Assembly (NCBI RefSeq): GCF_964340395.1
Contig: NC_135568.1
Coordinates: forward strand, 6,408,079 to 6,454,078
Length of the DNA stretch: 46,000 nt
Direction: 5' to 3'
Source of the DNA: Glandiceps talaboti
Lineage: Eukaryota; Hemichordata; Enteropneusta; Spengelidae
Shown: piece by piece, positions 25,226-35,296 of the stretch
Layout of the letters: each line of letters starts with the position of its first letter
Numbering within the stretch: position 1 is the stretch's first letter
The notes under the pieces: generated by a model
What the model was told of the DNA's origin: nothing
The model's input: the letters and a program-made list of their open reading frames with translations, nothing else
Database searches by the model: none
Made by a program: the position numbers and the translations under genes

Positions 25226-25678
25226 TACTTGAAATATATAATTTTTTTAATTTAATCAGTATTGAATTTATTCTCATAAATTTGGCTTGTGTTCAACATA
25301 ACATGATTGATCATCACACAGCAATCACACAGCAATGCAATAATAATAATCGCTGTAACAACTTCCCCATATTCTTTATATCATAGCTGTTTTAGGTACA
25401 CTGAATTCCATGCATTATTTATCTATCAATTATTACAACCTCTGATCTGAGAAACTTGTCAAAACAATACAACCCACCTATTTCATAGATACCTACCATT
25501 TTAAAACCAGTGTTAGAGCTGAAAATAAATATTGTCCAATTATGCATGTTATATCATATCTGTATAAATTAAATTAGATGACAGGGCAAAAATTTCAAAA
25601 TCAATTATAAATGTGGTGATTATTCTAAAGATTTATTCAGCTTTGATCTTGTGGTAGAACCCTAAATGTATTTAGAAT

Positions 25679-25716
25679 GGGGAGGGGGGGGGGGGGATAA
25701 TTGAGGGTTTGAAGGG
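25679..25716 (+). repeat. G-run tract, G-quadruplex-capable
   Basis: GGGG (25679-25682), a single A, thirteen G (25684-25696), then GGG at 25705 and 25714. This meets the four-run pattern for a G-quadruplex on the plus strand. Confidence 0.75.
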
Positions 25717-26005
25717 TCTACCCCTAAAAACAGAAACTAATATCTTCTTAAAATTGGAGGTCAACTTGGGTTCATTCCACACTGTTTACCCTCAAACTGA
25801 CTTTCTCATTTCATTTAGTGAAACATTATCCAAGTCTAGTTACAAAGACTTCTTTTACCGTACATTCTCAGCTGCAATTGTTGTGATGAAAAACTCAATT
25901 CTGTGTAAACATTAGTAAATTGGCTTAGTTACTTTTCAAAACATCATTAGCACTGAACTGTTTATAAGTTCATTAAGACAGCAATCAGATTACCAAATAT
26001 GGTAT

Positions 26006-26018
26006 TGACCTTTGACCT
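26006..26018 (-). promoter_or_regulatory. Perfect DR1 nuclear-receptor element
   Basis: TGACCTTTGACCT again, identical to the site at 7422 over all 13 bases but with unlike flanks (GGTAT / CCCAAT), so the two are not copies of one longer repeat. Confidence 0.5.
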
Positions 26019-26349
26019 CCCAATATGGGGTCTGTCATATAGATAATTTGCATAATCCATATTTATATATATCCAGCTGTTTTTTTTAGGTTAAAAATAA
26101 CGTACACTAAATTGAAGCCAAATTTAGAACAAAATAGCAAGGCCGATGCTTTTCAAATCTTTGAGAAAGGCTCACAAAATAAGTGTCTGATATCACTATT
26201 TTCATGGTTTGGTTTACTAAAGAATAAATTATATATAAGTTGCAAATGTCGTTGCCAACTTGTTTTCCGTAAACATTGCTTTCAACCATTCACTAATCTA
26301 TATGGAGACATCATAAGAGCTGCGCATCCAAAAAAGTTGTTTGTGCCTG

Positions 26350-26515
26350 TATATGTACATGTGTATATGTGTGACCACATCCATGAATGCAAATGCGCAT
26401 GCAAACACACACACACGCACGTACGCGCACACACATGCATATGCACGCATATACACATGCACACACAAATGCACAGCCATACACTGTTTGTACATGTAGC
26501 ACACACACAAGCACA
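26350..26515 (+). repeat. Alternating purine-pyrimidine CA/CG/TG-rich tract
   Basis: A mixture of CACACA, ACGCAC, GTACGCGCAC and ATGCATATGC runs. Such alternation can adopt Z-DNA. Several long overlapping frames on both strands (HTHTHV, CVCVCM) are produced by this tract only. Confidence 0.85.
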
Positions 26516-28011
26516 GACATATTCCACAAACAACAGGGTACCATACTTCATTCTCTGTCTTGCCATAGATACACTTTCCATAGCTGAAGCTCCAAAAACA
26601 TTAACCTCAGAGTCTAAGACTGTGACTCTGATAGCTTTCATTTTCTCAGACAACAGCGATCAGAGTTCCAGTCAGTACCACAAACAAGCTAACAAAATAT
26701 ATACACTTGTAGATCCATGCATGCAAGCAAGTAACCTTTTGCATAAGCATGCCAACTTGCAAAGAAATATACGTACTTAGAATAAGCTACAACTAAAAGT
26801 CATGTTTAGATTATGTAATAAATGCCTTAAGTGTTTTGAATTTTACTAAATGCCCAGATCACTTACACTGTATTTCAACTTTCAATAAATAAATCCCTTT
26901 CTTCTATTGGTCAGTCCACCGACTATACAACAATAAATATGAACAAATAATTCAACACTTTCAATTAAGTTTCAGGAGTGATATATATATGGCAGACATT
27001 AATTGAAGCAATTAAAGTCTGTCTGCCTCCATCCCTACAGAATGACATTCTATAACTTTCACGGCTTGTTTTGAGGTTAGTAATATTCCAGTGATAAGCA
27101 AATCAAGTGCAATTTGAACTTTCAACTAAACATACCCAAGATATATTTTCATTAAACACATACGACCTACCTTTGTTGGGACGAGTCAATTAAAGATGTC
27201 AGACATCAACAGCCACATCAGTTAGTGAGAGCTTTGTGAATGGAGAGCTTTGGTCGTGTCACAATGATGTAATGGGGTAAGCTATACCGTCATGTTATCA
27301 AAAATGTATCTCCTGCCAGCAAGGTTAAACCGGATAAAAATGCTACTCAATAACAGTTTAGCATACGATGTTAGAAGTTATCCAGGCAGGGCAGGACATC
27401 AATACAGGAAGCAATAGGTCAGACTTGCCTGGAATAGCTGATTAGATCGGGAATGGGAAGGCGCCCTCTAGAGTTCAACATTTACAATTCACTTGTGCTG
27501 TACTGACCAATTCGTAGATTTTATTCATTTAAAGAATTCCAGTATTATGGAGGGTGAAGTTCTTCACATCCTTGTACAGTTAAATAAATGAATGTGAATT
27601 ATTTCATTCTCATGAGCCCTTATGAGTGCCAAATAAGTTCTCTATTCATATTTTAGCCGATATAATTTATGTTGTTTTAACAGAATTGTTCAAGTTTATT
27701 CTATACTGTGATATTTTCCCATGAGAGTGAAATTTAATGCCTTTCTTGAAGATTTCTCAAAGCCTTTGGTTGAGTTAATACCCATTCTTATTTGCTGTAC
27801 AAACTAAAGTCTCTTGAAGAAAAGGGGAAAATTTTTCATATTCTCTGTAGACTAGTCAAACATAAAAATGTATATTTAAAGCCACAAAATTGCCATTACT
27901 TGGAAATTTTATTAAAAGAATTCCTTAGATCAAGAAATTATAATTGATTTTTGGTAGTTCTGATAAAAATGTGATCTAGAAAACTGTTATTTGGTAGTTT
28001 TGGCAAAAAAG

Positions 28012-28110
28012 TTTTATTTATTTATTTATTTTGTTTATTTGTTTGTTTATTTAACTTTGACAATAGTCAGGCAGTCCATACAGGTGACGAACACCTATAA
28101 ACGTTGACCC
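28012..28110 (-). mobile_element. 5'-truncated SINE 3' end with (TTTA)n tail
   Basis: Read on the minus strand, 28110 to 28054 (GGGTCAACGTTTATAGGTGT, then CTGCCTGACTATTGTCAAAG) matches the 3' half of the SINE fragment at 34145-34206 with few changes. It is followed by an A-rich tail of ATAAAT and ACAAATA units (28053-28012). Only the 3' end is present, as expected of LINE-style target-primed insertion that stopped early. Similar TTTGGTAGTTTTG sequences occur on both sides (27991 and 28204), so it seems to have landed in a local duplication. Confidence 0.6.
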
Positions 28111-28770
28111 AAAAAACAAATATACATAGAAATAAAAGAGAACCGGCTTACAAGTGTATAGAAGTCAAATATAATACCAAGGGGCTAAAAACTGTTTATT
28201 GTTTGGTAGTTTTGTCTGAAAGTTTTTTAGGTACGTGGATATTCAAACATACTGCTATTGCAAAACCCTGGTCAACAGCCATTTCACCTATTTAGTACAC
28301 TAAATTCCAGCCTGCACCATGTTACTTTCTGACTGCACACATCTTATACCTAATTCATCACACTCTTATCAGTACATCACAGTATCGTAAATGACACATG
28401 ATGTTAGAAAGGGCTTGGGACATAATCATGTTTACAAGGGCATGTAATGATTTTCAACTCCCACCAGGGACATTTGCCAACGGATAACAAGTGTTGAAGC
28501 CAGGAAATGTTACCTTGAAACCTTGTGCACAGCATTTCATCACATGCATGATAATTAGGATGAACTTTAAATGAACCTGACAATAGAACAATTAAGCAAA
28601 TGGATGGCTTGACATAGACTATCAATTTGTACAGGTGAAATGTACAGTTACAAACTGACTGCTTGAGAAAGATTGTTGATTGGAACTGGCAAAACATTTA
28701 TCGTAGGTACATTTGTAGAATACCCATCCTCACATAAAATGTGATTAAATATCATTTTTTGTAAATGCGA

Positions 28771-28837
28771 TTATATTCTATTTTATTCTATTCTATTCTA
28801 TTCTATTCTATTCTATTCCATTCTATTCTATTCTATT
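28771..28837 (+). repeat. (TTCTA)n pentanucleotide microsatellite
   Basis: About a dozen TTCTA units with one TTTTA and one TTCCA variant. It passes directly into the TACTG array that hosts the SINE. Confidence 0.9.
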
Positions 28838-29310
28838 GTACTGAATTGTATACTATTGTACTGTACTGTACTGTACTGTCGGGTTGTCGGTGGTCGAGTG
28901 GTTAAACCATCCGCCTCTTACCAATGCGGTCAGGGTTCGAACCCCGTACAGGGCTTGATTAAATTTCCCTACTGTAAGTAAGAAGAGTGTCGTTCAGTTT
29001 GACTCTGCCGAACAACGCAGGTTTCCTCCGGGTACTCCGGTTTCCTCCTGCATTAACACTGAACCCGTGGGGGATGGCCCTCACTGGACTTCTTGGGAGA
29101 CAAGCGTTCAATGCTTAAAGAACTATCCAGTATAAATAAAGATTATTACTGTACTGTACTGTACTGTACTGTACCGTATCGTACCATACCACACTGCACC
29201 ACACCCGTCACCGCCTTGTAATGTACTGTACTGAACTGCACTGCACTGCACTGCACTGTATCATATCGTATCGTATCATATCATGTTGCATTGTACCATA
29301 TCAGATAACT
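28838..29310 (+). repeat. (TACTG)n and derived array, split by the SINE
   Basis: TACTG units occur at 28849-28879 and again from 29148. They grade into TACCG, ATCGT, ACTGC and ATCAT variants out to about 29300. The gradient of variants suggests progressive slippage and mutation outward from a TACTG core. Confidence 0.8.
28880..29147 (+). mobile_element. tRNA-derived SINE inserted in a TACTG repeat
   Basis: The head is tRNA-like. A perfect A box (TGGTCGAGTGG, 28891-28901) and a perfect B box (GGTTCGAACCC, 28934-28944) form an internal RNA polymerase III promoter with tRNA-like spacing. The body (about 28985-29075) holds a GC-rich domain with the doubled phrase TTTCCTCCGGGTACTCCGG. The 3' part ends in AAATAAAGATTATT (29134-29147). 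Both sides are (TACTG)n, so the exact target-site duplication is masked by the host repeat: CTGTACTGTACTGTACTG-like sequence stands immediately left and right. The boxes are intact and the copy looks fairly young. It has no coding capacity and would depend on a LINE for movement. Confidence 0.85.
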
Positions 29311-29930
29311 TGGGTCATACTATCAGAATTGTACTACAATACTAAAACTTGTGTGAGAATACACATCACAATTACTGCACTCTAATTTGTTGAAATACAT
29401 TAAACATCAAGCATATATGCACATATGTATTAAATGCTAATGAAAATTTCTGCTATAATCCTGATGCAGATAACAGCAAAACTTTCAGTAAAATAGTCTA
29501 TATCGGTTGTAACTGCATACAACAATGGCTTCAATTTTCATTTTCATTTAAAAGTGGGTATTTTTGTAGAAAATGTGTTGAGAGTCTTAGAATACTGATA
29601 TGGTAAAAGGCTTGAATTTAGACTATTTTCACTTGAAAGTGGGCCTTTTTTGATGTAACTAACTGTCAACTAGTAATCCATCATTTTTTCCTTTACAGCA
29701 GAGGTCAGTTGATGTCAAACAATTCAGGAACAGACAACATTTCCGGTTTATTGTACGTAAGTACTAGATGAATGGATCAGACAAACCACAGATGTCAGGT
29801 GTTTGTATTGTGTGAGTTGACATCCTGACAAACCGATGAATAAAACACACTCAAGTCTACACTTTACTGCTAGCTATAATGCATATCATTTACATCACAA
29901 AAGATTGTGATCTGCATGACAAAGGTTGTG

Positions 29931-30406
29931 ATTTGCATAATATTTGCATGACATTTGCAAGAAAAAGATTGAGATCAAAACAAATATTTTCAGCACGAAT
30001 AAAATTATACATGTGACAATTGGTATAAACTTAATTTTCTATGAAACTGCTTCAGCATGGTCAGATTTTTTCATTCGCATTATAAATTACACAATTTGCA
30101 TAACATTCAGTTTCATTAAAACCTACACTTTACTTCATATGTAAAACAATATCTTATTTGCATATCAAAATATCTAATTTGTTAACCACCTCTTATTTAC
30201 ATATTCTATTTCCAGTATACAAATGTATAATATACTTTATCCTACAGCAAGTAATATTATGTACAAACTCTCTACTTCAGCAGACATTTTTTTATTTGCA
30301 TTATAAGTAACATCATTTGCATAAAATTCTATTTCACTAAAACTGTAACACTATATTTTATATGAAACACAAATCTTATTTGCATAACAAAGTATCTAAT
30401 TTGCAT
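29931..30406 (+). promoter_or_regulatory. Cluster of eight ATTTGCAT octamers
   Basis: Exact ATTTGCAT starts at 29931, 29942, 30094, 30156, 30294, 30315, 30378 and 30399, all on the plus strand. It is the core site of POU/Oct homeodomain factors. Six lie in the ~226-bp tandem duplication, but two per unit are not explained by the duplication alone, and two precede it. Confidence 0.4.
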
Positions 30407-30540
30407 AAACACCTCTTATTTATATCCTAATCTCAAGAATCCATTAACCATCTTCTGGTTTAGTTCATGTAAAAGATAATGGCTGTGGCAGGATTAGGGA
30501 TAGAAATGTACTTTGACTGTCCTACAGCAAGTAATATCAT
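30051..30540 (+). repeat. Two-unit tandem duplication, ~226 bp, octamer-rich
   Basis: TTCAGCATGGTCAGATTTTTTCATT (30051) and TTCAGCAGACATTTTTTTATT (30277) open two units that share GCATTATAAxTxACAxxATTTGCATAA, ATxTxTTATTTGCATAxCAAA, TATCTAATTTG, ACCACCTCTTATTT / ACACCTCTTATTT and CCTACAGCAAGTAATAT. Each unit carries several ATTTGCAT octamers. Confidence 0.7.
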
Positions 30541-32110
30541 TGAAAGCTAAATCTAGATACTATCTCCAATATTGTATGGGTAGCTTAGCTTTTTAAAAAG
30601 AAGCATCAAGACAAAGCATATTAATACAAATCTTAACATAGAGATTACAAGTATCGGCCTACTTTCCTACAAGGTACAATTCTATATGGTACACATATAT
30701 GGAAACTTACAGACAAATTGAGCTGCACTGAAAGCAAACTACAGATTATTAATAGCATATACCTTTTAAAATATTGAGTATTATACAAGTACATGTTTAT
30801 GTTGAGGAGTAGTTCTTTATTCTGATAAATACAGTACAGAACTACTTTCTTTCTGGCACATCTTATTTACCAAAATCACAGAGACGGTAAAGTTCGGTTA
30901 TCCTTCTTATATTTTGCGGGCCTGATTACCGATTTTGACCGTGTGTGAGAGAATATAAGAGTGATATGTTTTGACCGATAGAATCACCAGTCTTCTACTG
31001 TTCAAAATTACTCTGAAAATCAAGGTCATGGTTTAATTTCTTAACATAATCTGTACTTTAAGTGTAGGATAAGCTATGTATTAAAGCTTTATTTAACAAC
31101 ACAGCATCATTTAGATAGAGTTATGTACATAACTATATGTTCACCTCAGACTCAAACTCGAATTACAAATCGTACACGTTAAAAATATTTTCAGTTGTCC
31201 AAATGTTCATTTCACTGTAACTTTAAACATTACTAGTGCAAACTGTACTGCCAACTCTATAATATATAGAATCAAGACATTCTAAACAAAGCATATCCTT
31301 AAATTCATTGTAGTCTTAAAACACCAAGTTTATTCAAGATATTTACACACACCACGCTGTCATATTGCCATTCATGTGTAAGTAATACACAAATGTGTTT
31401 CTGTTTGCTTTCCAAGATTTACTAGATCAGTGTTCTGGTAACAACTTAAGGGGCAGAGACAAAAAATGTTTCCAGCTGACTACACAATTGGTACATGAAG
31501 TAAATATAAGTGTAGCACATAACCACAAGGCTGGCTGTCAGACTCTTTGGAAACACGAGGTAGGAGGGGATGACAAATGTGCATGTTTTAAATGCCGTAC
31601 AAACAGTTCCTCCTTGAAAGACAATGGACATCTACCGTCCCATGGCCAGATACAACCTCCCAGTCTATGCATGAATGCACTGGTGAATGGTTCAGCTCTG
31701 TGTGCAGTCCAAATTATGCCGCAGGTTGTGAGGGTACAAATAGAGCATGAGAAAGTCGTATGTATTTTCTGAAGGATAGTGTTACAGCTACGTGAACAAT
31801 TGCTGTCTAAATCTCAATTGAGATGCACATACACCATGGCGAGAAAATAAACGATTTATAAAAAGGCAAAATATTCCGAAAAAAGTATATCAACTTTCTT
31901 AATATTGATTATCTGTAATTTATCCGTTATGCTTTATCAATGTTACTATGGTAACAGCTAAGTAACAAACATGTCAAAGAAAGAGTTAGATTTACTGAAA
32001 TTGATACATGTGAAATGTATACTTAGTCGCAGTCTCTTAATTCATGAGATCAATAGTACTCAGACACTACTGCACATAACAAGTCACACCCATCCATACA
32101 CAAGTCATAC
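30541..32110. other. Non-coding, with an ambiguous GC-richer patch
   Basis: 31395-31772 is an open frame of 126 codons on the plus strand. The minus strand of the same patch has a 72-codon frame with His/Cys spacing (FKEELFVRHLKHAH). An acceptor-like tract (TTTGCTTTCCAAG) and a donor-like GAG|GTAGGA flank 31424-31559 on the plus strand. No family was recognised; it could be an exon or an old transposon fragment. Confidence 0.3.
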
Positions 32111-32203
32111 ACATACATACATACATACATACATACATACATGTACATGTATACATACATACATACATACATACATACATACATACATACATACATACAT
32201 ACA

Positions 32204-32232
<29 letters not shown>
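32111..32232 (+). repeat. (ATAC)n tetranucleotide microsatellite
   Basis: Roughly 30 ATAC units, interrupted once by the self-complementary ATGTACATGT at 32141-32150. The long frames translated across it on both strands (THTYIHTYI and MYVCMYVC patterns) are artefacts of the repeat. Confidence 0.95.
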
Positions 32233-32235
<3 letters not shown>

Positions 32236-32473
32236 CAAATGCACACAAACACACACTTACTAATTTACCCTCCCTGTCATACACAACAGCCGTGCAATGT
32301 CTATGCAAACTAAAATGTATATATATATTTACATGTGCAACAAGCACACAAATATTGTATTCTTCCAAGATTTGTTTCACACATGGGTTCAGGGACCTGA
32401 AACACCATCTCTACTTCACTGTTGAAGTCCAAGACCAAGAAGGGAGAATCTTTGTTTTGGTCAATATCAATAC

Positions 32474-32644
32474 CAGTGTGCCCTCTAAGCCAATCTGACG
32501 CGCCATTGATGCACACTATTTCTTATGACACACCAAAATTTGGTGTTCCCCTATCTCTTACTATGTGGTGACTCACAAAAAATGCCAGTTTTTATCATAC
32601 TGACCCACAACAACAAAATTTTACTATCATTAGAGGGCGCATTG
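32474..32644 (+). mobile_element. hAT-like MITE, 171 bp, with 8-bp target duplication
   Basis: The ends are CAGTGTGCCCTCTAA (left) and TTAGAGGGCGCATTG (right), which are inverted repeats with 13 of 15 bases matching. The element is flanked by perfect 8-bp direct repeats ATCAATAC at 32466-32473 and 32645-32652. An 8-bp duplication and CA...TG termini are hallmarks of hAT-superfamily transposition. No transposase frame is present, so it is non-autonomous. It lies 220 bp from the Lys/Glu-rich exon candidate. Strand is arbitrary. Confidence 0.85.
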
Positions 32645-32863
32645 ATCAATACCATGTTTGCCGAAAATGAGGAATTTGGAGTATGATTTTCATTTTTATC
32701 AGGCAGGCCATCAGAAATTAGAAGAGAAGTCTTATGGCACTATTGTTGCTATGTTTAGGGAGAACATGGTACCATATACACACACATGTATTGTTTGAAA
32801 CACCAAGACAAAATTACATTACATGCCACAACACAAAGAGACAGTACTGCTAATACCACATAC

Positions 32864-32951
32864 CTCATTCTTGGTTTTGTATTTCTTCTTTTCCTTCTTT
32901 TCTTCTTTCCTCTTTTCCTTCTCCTTCTTCTTATCTTCCTTATCCTCCTTC
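32864..32951 (-). CDS. Candidate internal exon, Lys/Glu-rich
   Basis: This is the best internal exon candidate. On the minus strand it is preceded by a long T-rich tract ending GATTTTTTCAG (acceptor at 32952-32953) and followed by GAG|GTATGTGG (donor with G at +5). The 88-nt exon is almost pure purine. In the frame set by the upstream exon it starts with the third base of a codon (Arg) and then encodes 29 residues, KEDKEDKKKEKEKRK then EEKKEKKKYKTKNE, ending on a complete codon. That composition suggests a charged, probably helical or disordered linker, and GAA-rich exons often act as splicing enhancers. Another open frame would be Arg-rich (RKIRRRRRKRG...), so the frame rests on the phase match. 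Two MITEs flank it: one ends 220 bp to the left and one begins 64 bp to the right. A purine-rich simple repeat lying by chance between splice-like signals is the main alternative. Confidence 0.45.
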
Positions 32952-33014
32952 CTGAAAAAATCAAACAAAAAATAAAATAAACAAGTTACCCAAAAAACAA
33001 GAAAATTACATATC

Positions 33015-33356
33015 TTAAAGTGGATGAGGATTAGGTATTTATTTTGGATTTTTAATTCATAAAACAATTTGATCATGGTTTCCTACTTGAAAAATCAACA
33101 TATGCCAAGTCCTTGTTTGTAGTTCGATGAATTGCAAAAGATTAATAAATGTGTAATATGTTTGTTATTGTACGTACAACAACAAACATTTTTACACATA
33201 TTTTGGCTTTTTGCAATGTATGAATAGAAGTGACAAACACAGACTTAGAATATGTTGTGTCACATTGATTTTTCAAGTATGAAGCCATGATAAAATTGAT
33301 TTATAAATTAAAAATCCAAAATAAATACCACATCCTCATCCATATGGCCACTTTAA
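33015..33356. mobile_element. Palindromic TTAA-ended element, copy B (342 bp)
   Basis: The element starts TTAAAGTGG (33015) and ends CCACTTTAA (33356). The two halves are inverted repeats along nearly the whole length, meeting near 33180 (TTGTACGTACAA). Shared arm blocks include TTTTGGATTTTTAATT, ATAAAACAATTTGATCATGG and CCTACTTGAAAAATC. The left terminus lacks about 8 bases (CCATATGG) that the right one keeps. TTAA at both borders matches the target preference of piggyBac-type transposons, although the terminal bases alone do not prove the superfamily. It has no coding capacity. It lies 64 bp from the acceptor of the exon candidate at 32864-32951. Confidence 0.75.
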
Positions 33357-34061
33357 CATTGATACTACTATATAGTGAAATGTAGACATCGGAAAATGTG
33401 TTTGTAGGAAATTACATGTATATGTCAGAATATCATGATGAGTAAGTCCAAATATGGTTTACTTTTTATACTCTGGTGTTATCCCTCTTTCACAAGCACA
33501 GCAAACAAATGGAAGTGCAGCAGAAAAACATCACAACCGCTATATTTTCACTCAATCATTATGAAGGTTCTGTTACTACTAGTACATATTTATCCAAAGT
33601 ATACATATGTACAAATTTCGCTAAAATTATGATCATGCGTTCCAATGATTTCACGCATATGGAATGATTACACACCAAATTTGTATACATGTATGCAATA
33701 GGTTTTTTTGGTATAAGACACTGCAGTGCAAATACCACTCGTATGTACACACAACTGATGCAAGTAATCGTGATAATTGAAAGTACATTGTACTTGTTCA
33801 TGAGCGTAGCAATAATAGCAAATTAATAATTTATATGTTCTTGGCCTGAATAATAAGTAAGAGAAACACAACTCTATATTGTATTTGAAGTGCTTTGGTA
33901 CTAAATTAACACACATCACAGGTCCTATATGGTACAATAACTTAGTTAAAGGTATCAAATCTACTGTACAGTACATTGTTGTGATGCTAACTTTTGCATC
34001 ACTATATCATGTAAGTTCTGTCTCATTTTGTCAGGTGAGTATTAAAATAGTGTTTTAAAAA

Positions 34062-34231
34062 AGTGTCATTCAGTTTGAAGCAACAGAAAAATGTCAGTTT
34101 TCCCTGGGCTCTTTGGTTTCTTCCGGCATTAACACTGAACCCATGGGGTCCATGTTTATAGGTGTTAGTCTCTGGTGTGATCTTCCTGACTGATGCCAAA
34201 GTTTAAATTTACAAAAATAATCAAATAAATG
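34062..34231 (+). mobile_element. Headless SINE fragment sharing the central domain
   Basis: Positions 34062-34148 align base by base with 28990-29070 of the SINE: GTCATTCAGTTTGA against GTCGTTCAGTTTGA, then CATTAACACTGAACCC is identical, then ATGGGG against GTGGGG. The tRNA head is missing. Beyond the shared domain the 3' part differs from the SINE at 28880 but matches the inverted fragment at 28012-28110 (GTTTATAGGTGTT, then CTGACT and CAAAGTT). It ends in an A/T-rich tail with AAATAAAT. This is therefore a 5'-truncated or decayed copy of a related subfamily with another 3' end. Confidence 0.7.
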
Positions 34232-35296
34232 TGTTTTTAATGGCAAAACCCACCATTCTGTACACCAAATGTTATTTATGTCTGACAAACATGTTAGAGA
34301 GCAAAACTGTATATTTACAGTTACAAACCTGCACTTTCTAATTTACGATTCATGTCTACCTACATTTTCCAAAAATAAAACACATATGTAACAAACACTG
34401 CAATGACAAGTAGATTACAATCGTACTGTATTTTTGCAGGGCTTCATTTCGGATATTAGATACTTGGATGGGTGTAAATTGACAGCCAGGATTGGTTTCA
34501 CGCTGTGTTTCACAGCCAGCATACATGTATTGAATAGCTGGACGTCATGATTGATTACTAGACAAAAATAGATATCACATACACATGTATCATCTGACAG
34601 TAATCTATGACCTCTGGTACGTGGTCAGGGGAAATGTACATGTATCCTATAGTATAGATTATAGATCATTTCAAATATTCTGACTTAGTTTTATCGCAGT
34701 AGATGAGATTGGATTCAAGCAACCGTACACAGAAATAGTTATTGCATACATATGTATCATCCAGACAGTAATCTGTGAGTGACCTTACGAGTTGGTCAAG
34801 GGAAATATACAAATGTACATGCATCATATATTGTAAAATTGATTACAGATTAGAGATGATTTTAATATTTTCCATTAGTTTTATTGAGGTATTAAAATGA
34901 GATCAAATTCAAGCAACCGTACACTCATTTGAGATGACAGGAAAACGATCAAATAATGTATATTTTCAGTACGGGGTAGTGTTCATATCCTATATTAAAA
35001 CGATTGCAGATTACAGTAACCTTTCAAACATTTTCAATTAGTTTTATTGCAGTAAATAAGCTCTGATTTAAGCAACTCTGCACTTATTTGTCACGTACAG
35101 GAAATCCATCAGATATGTATTTTTGGTGATATGCACATACAGGTATTGTATATTACATAAACTGCAGACTATGGATCATTTCAAATATTTTCAATTAGTT
35201 TTATTGCGGTAGATAAGCTCTGATTTAAGCAACTGTACACTTATTTGTCACGTACAGGAAATCCATCAGATATGTAACTTTGGTGATATGCATACA

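Larger units (their letters stand above)
25226..28011. other. Non-coding apart from listed tracts
   Basis: Holds the G-run tract, the DR1 at 26006 and the CA/CG tract. The minus-strand frame at 26520-26650 (KAIRVTVLDSEVNVFG then MESVSMARQRMKYGTL) is less AT-biased than most, but has no donor and runs into the repeat. 27180-27480 is GC-richer, with GCGCCCTCTAGAG near 27463, without a clear element. Confidence 0.45.

Noticed and set aside
26112-26780. 222-codon plus-strand frame, the longest in the window
   Set aside because: Its length comes from the CA/CG tract (HTHTHVRAHT-type residues); the rest has no protein-like features.
28881-28953. Functional tRNA gene
   Set aside because: A and B boxes are good, but the acceptor ends do not pair as a tRNA and the sequence continues into a SINE body.
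31971-32516. Long frames on both strands across 32.0-32.5 kb
   Set aside because: Produced by the ATAC microsatellite (YIHTYIHT and MYVCMYVC).
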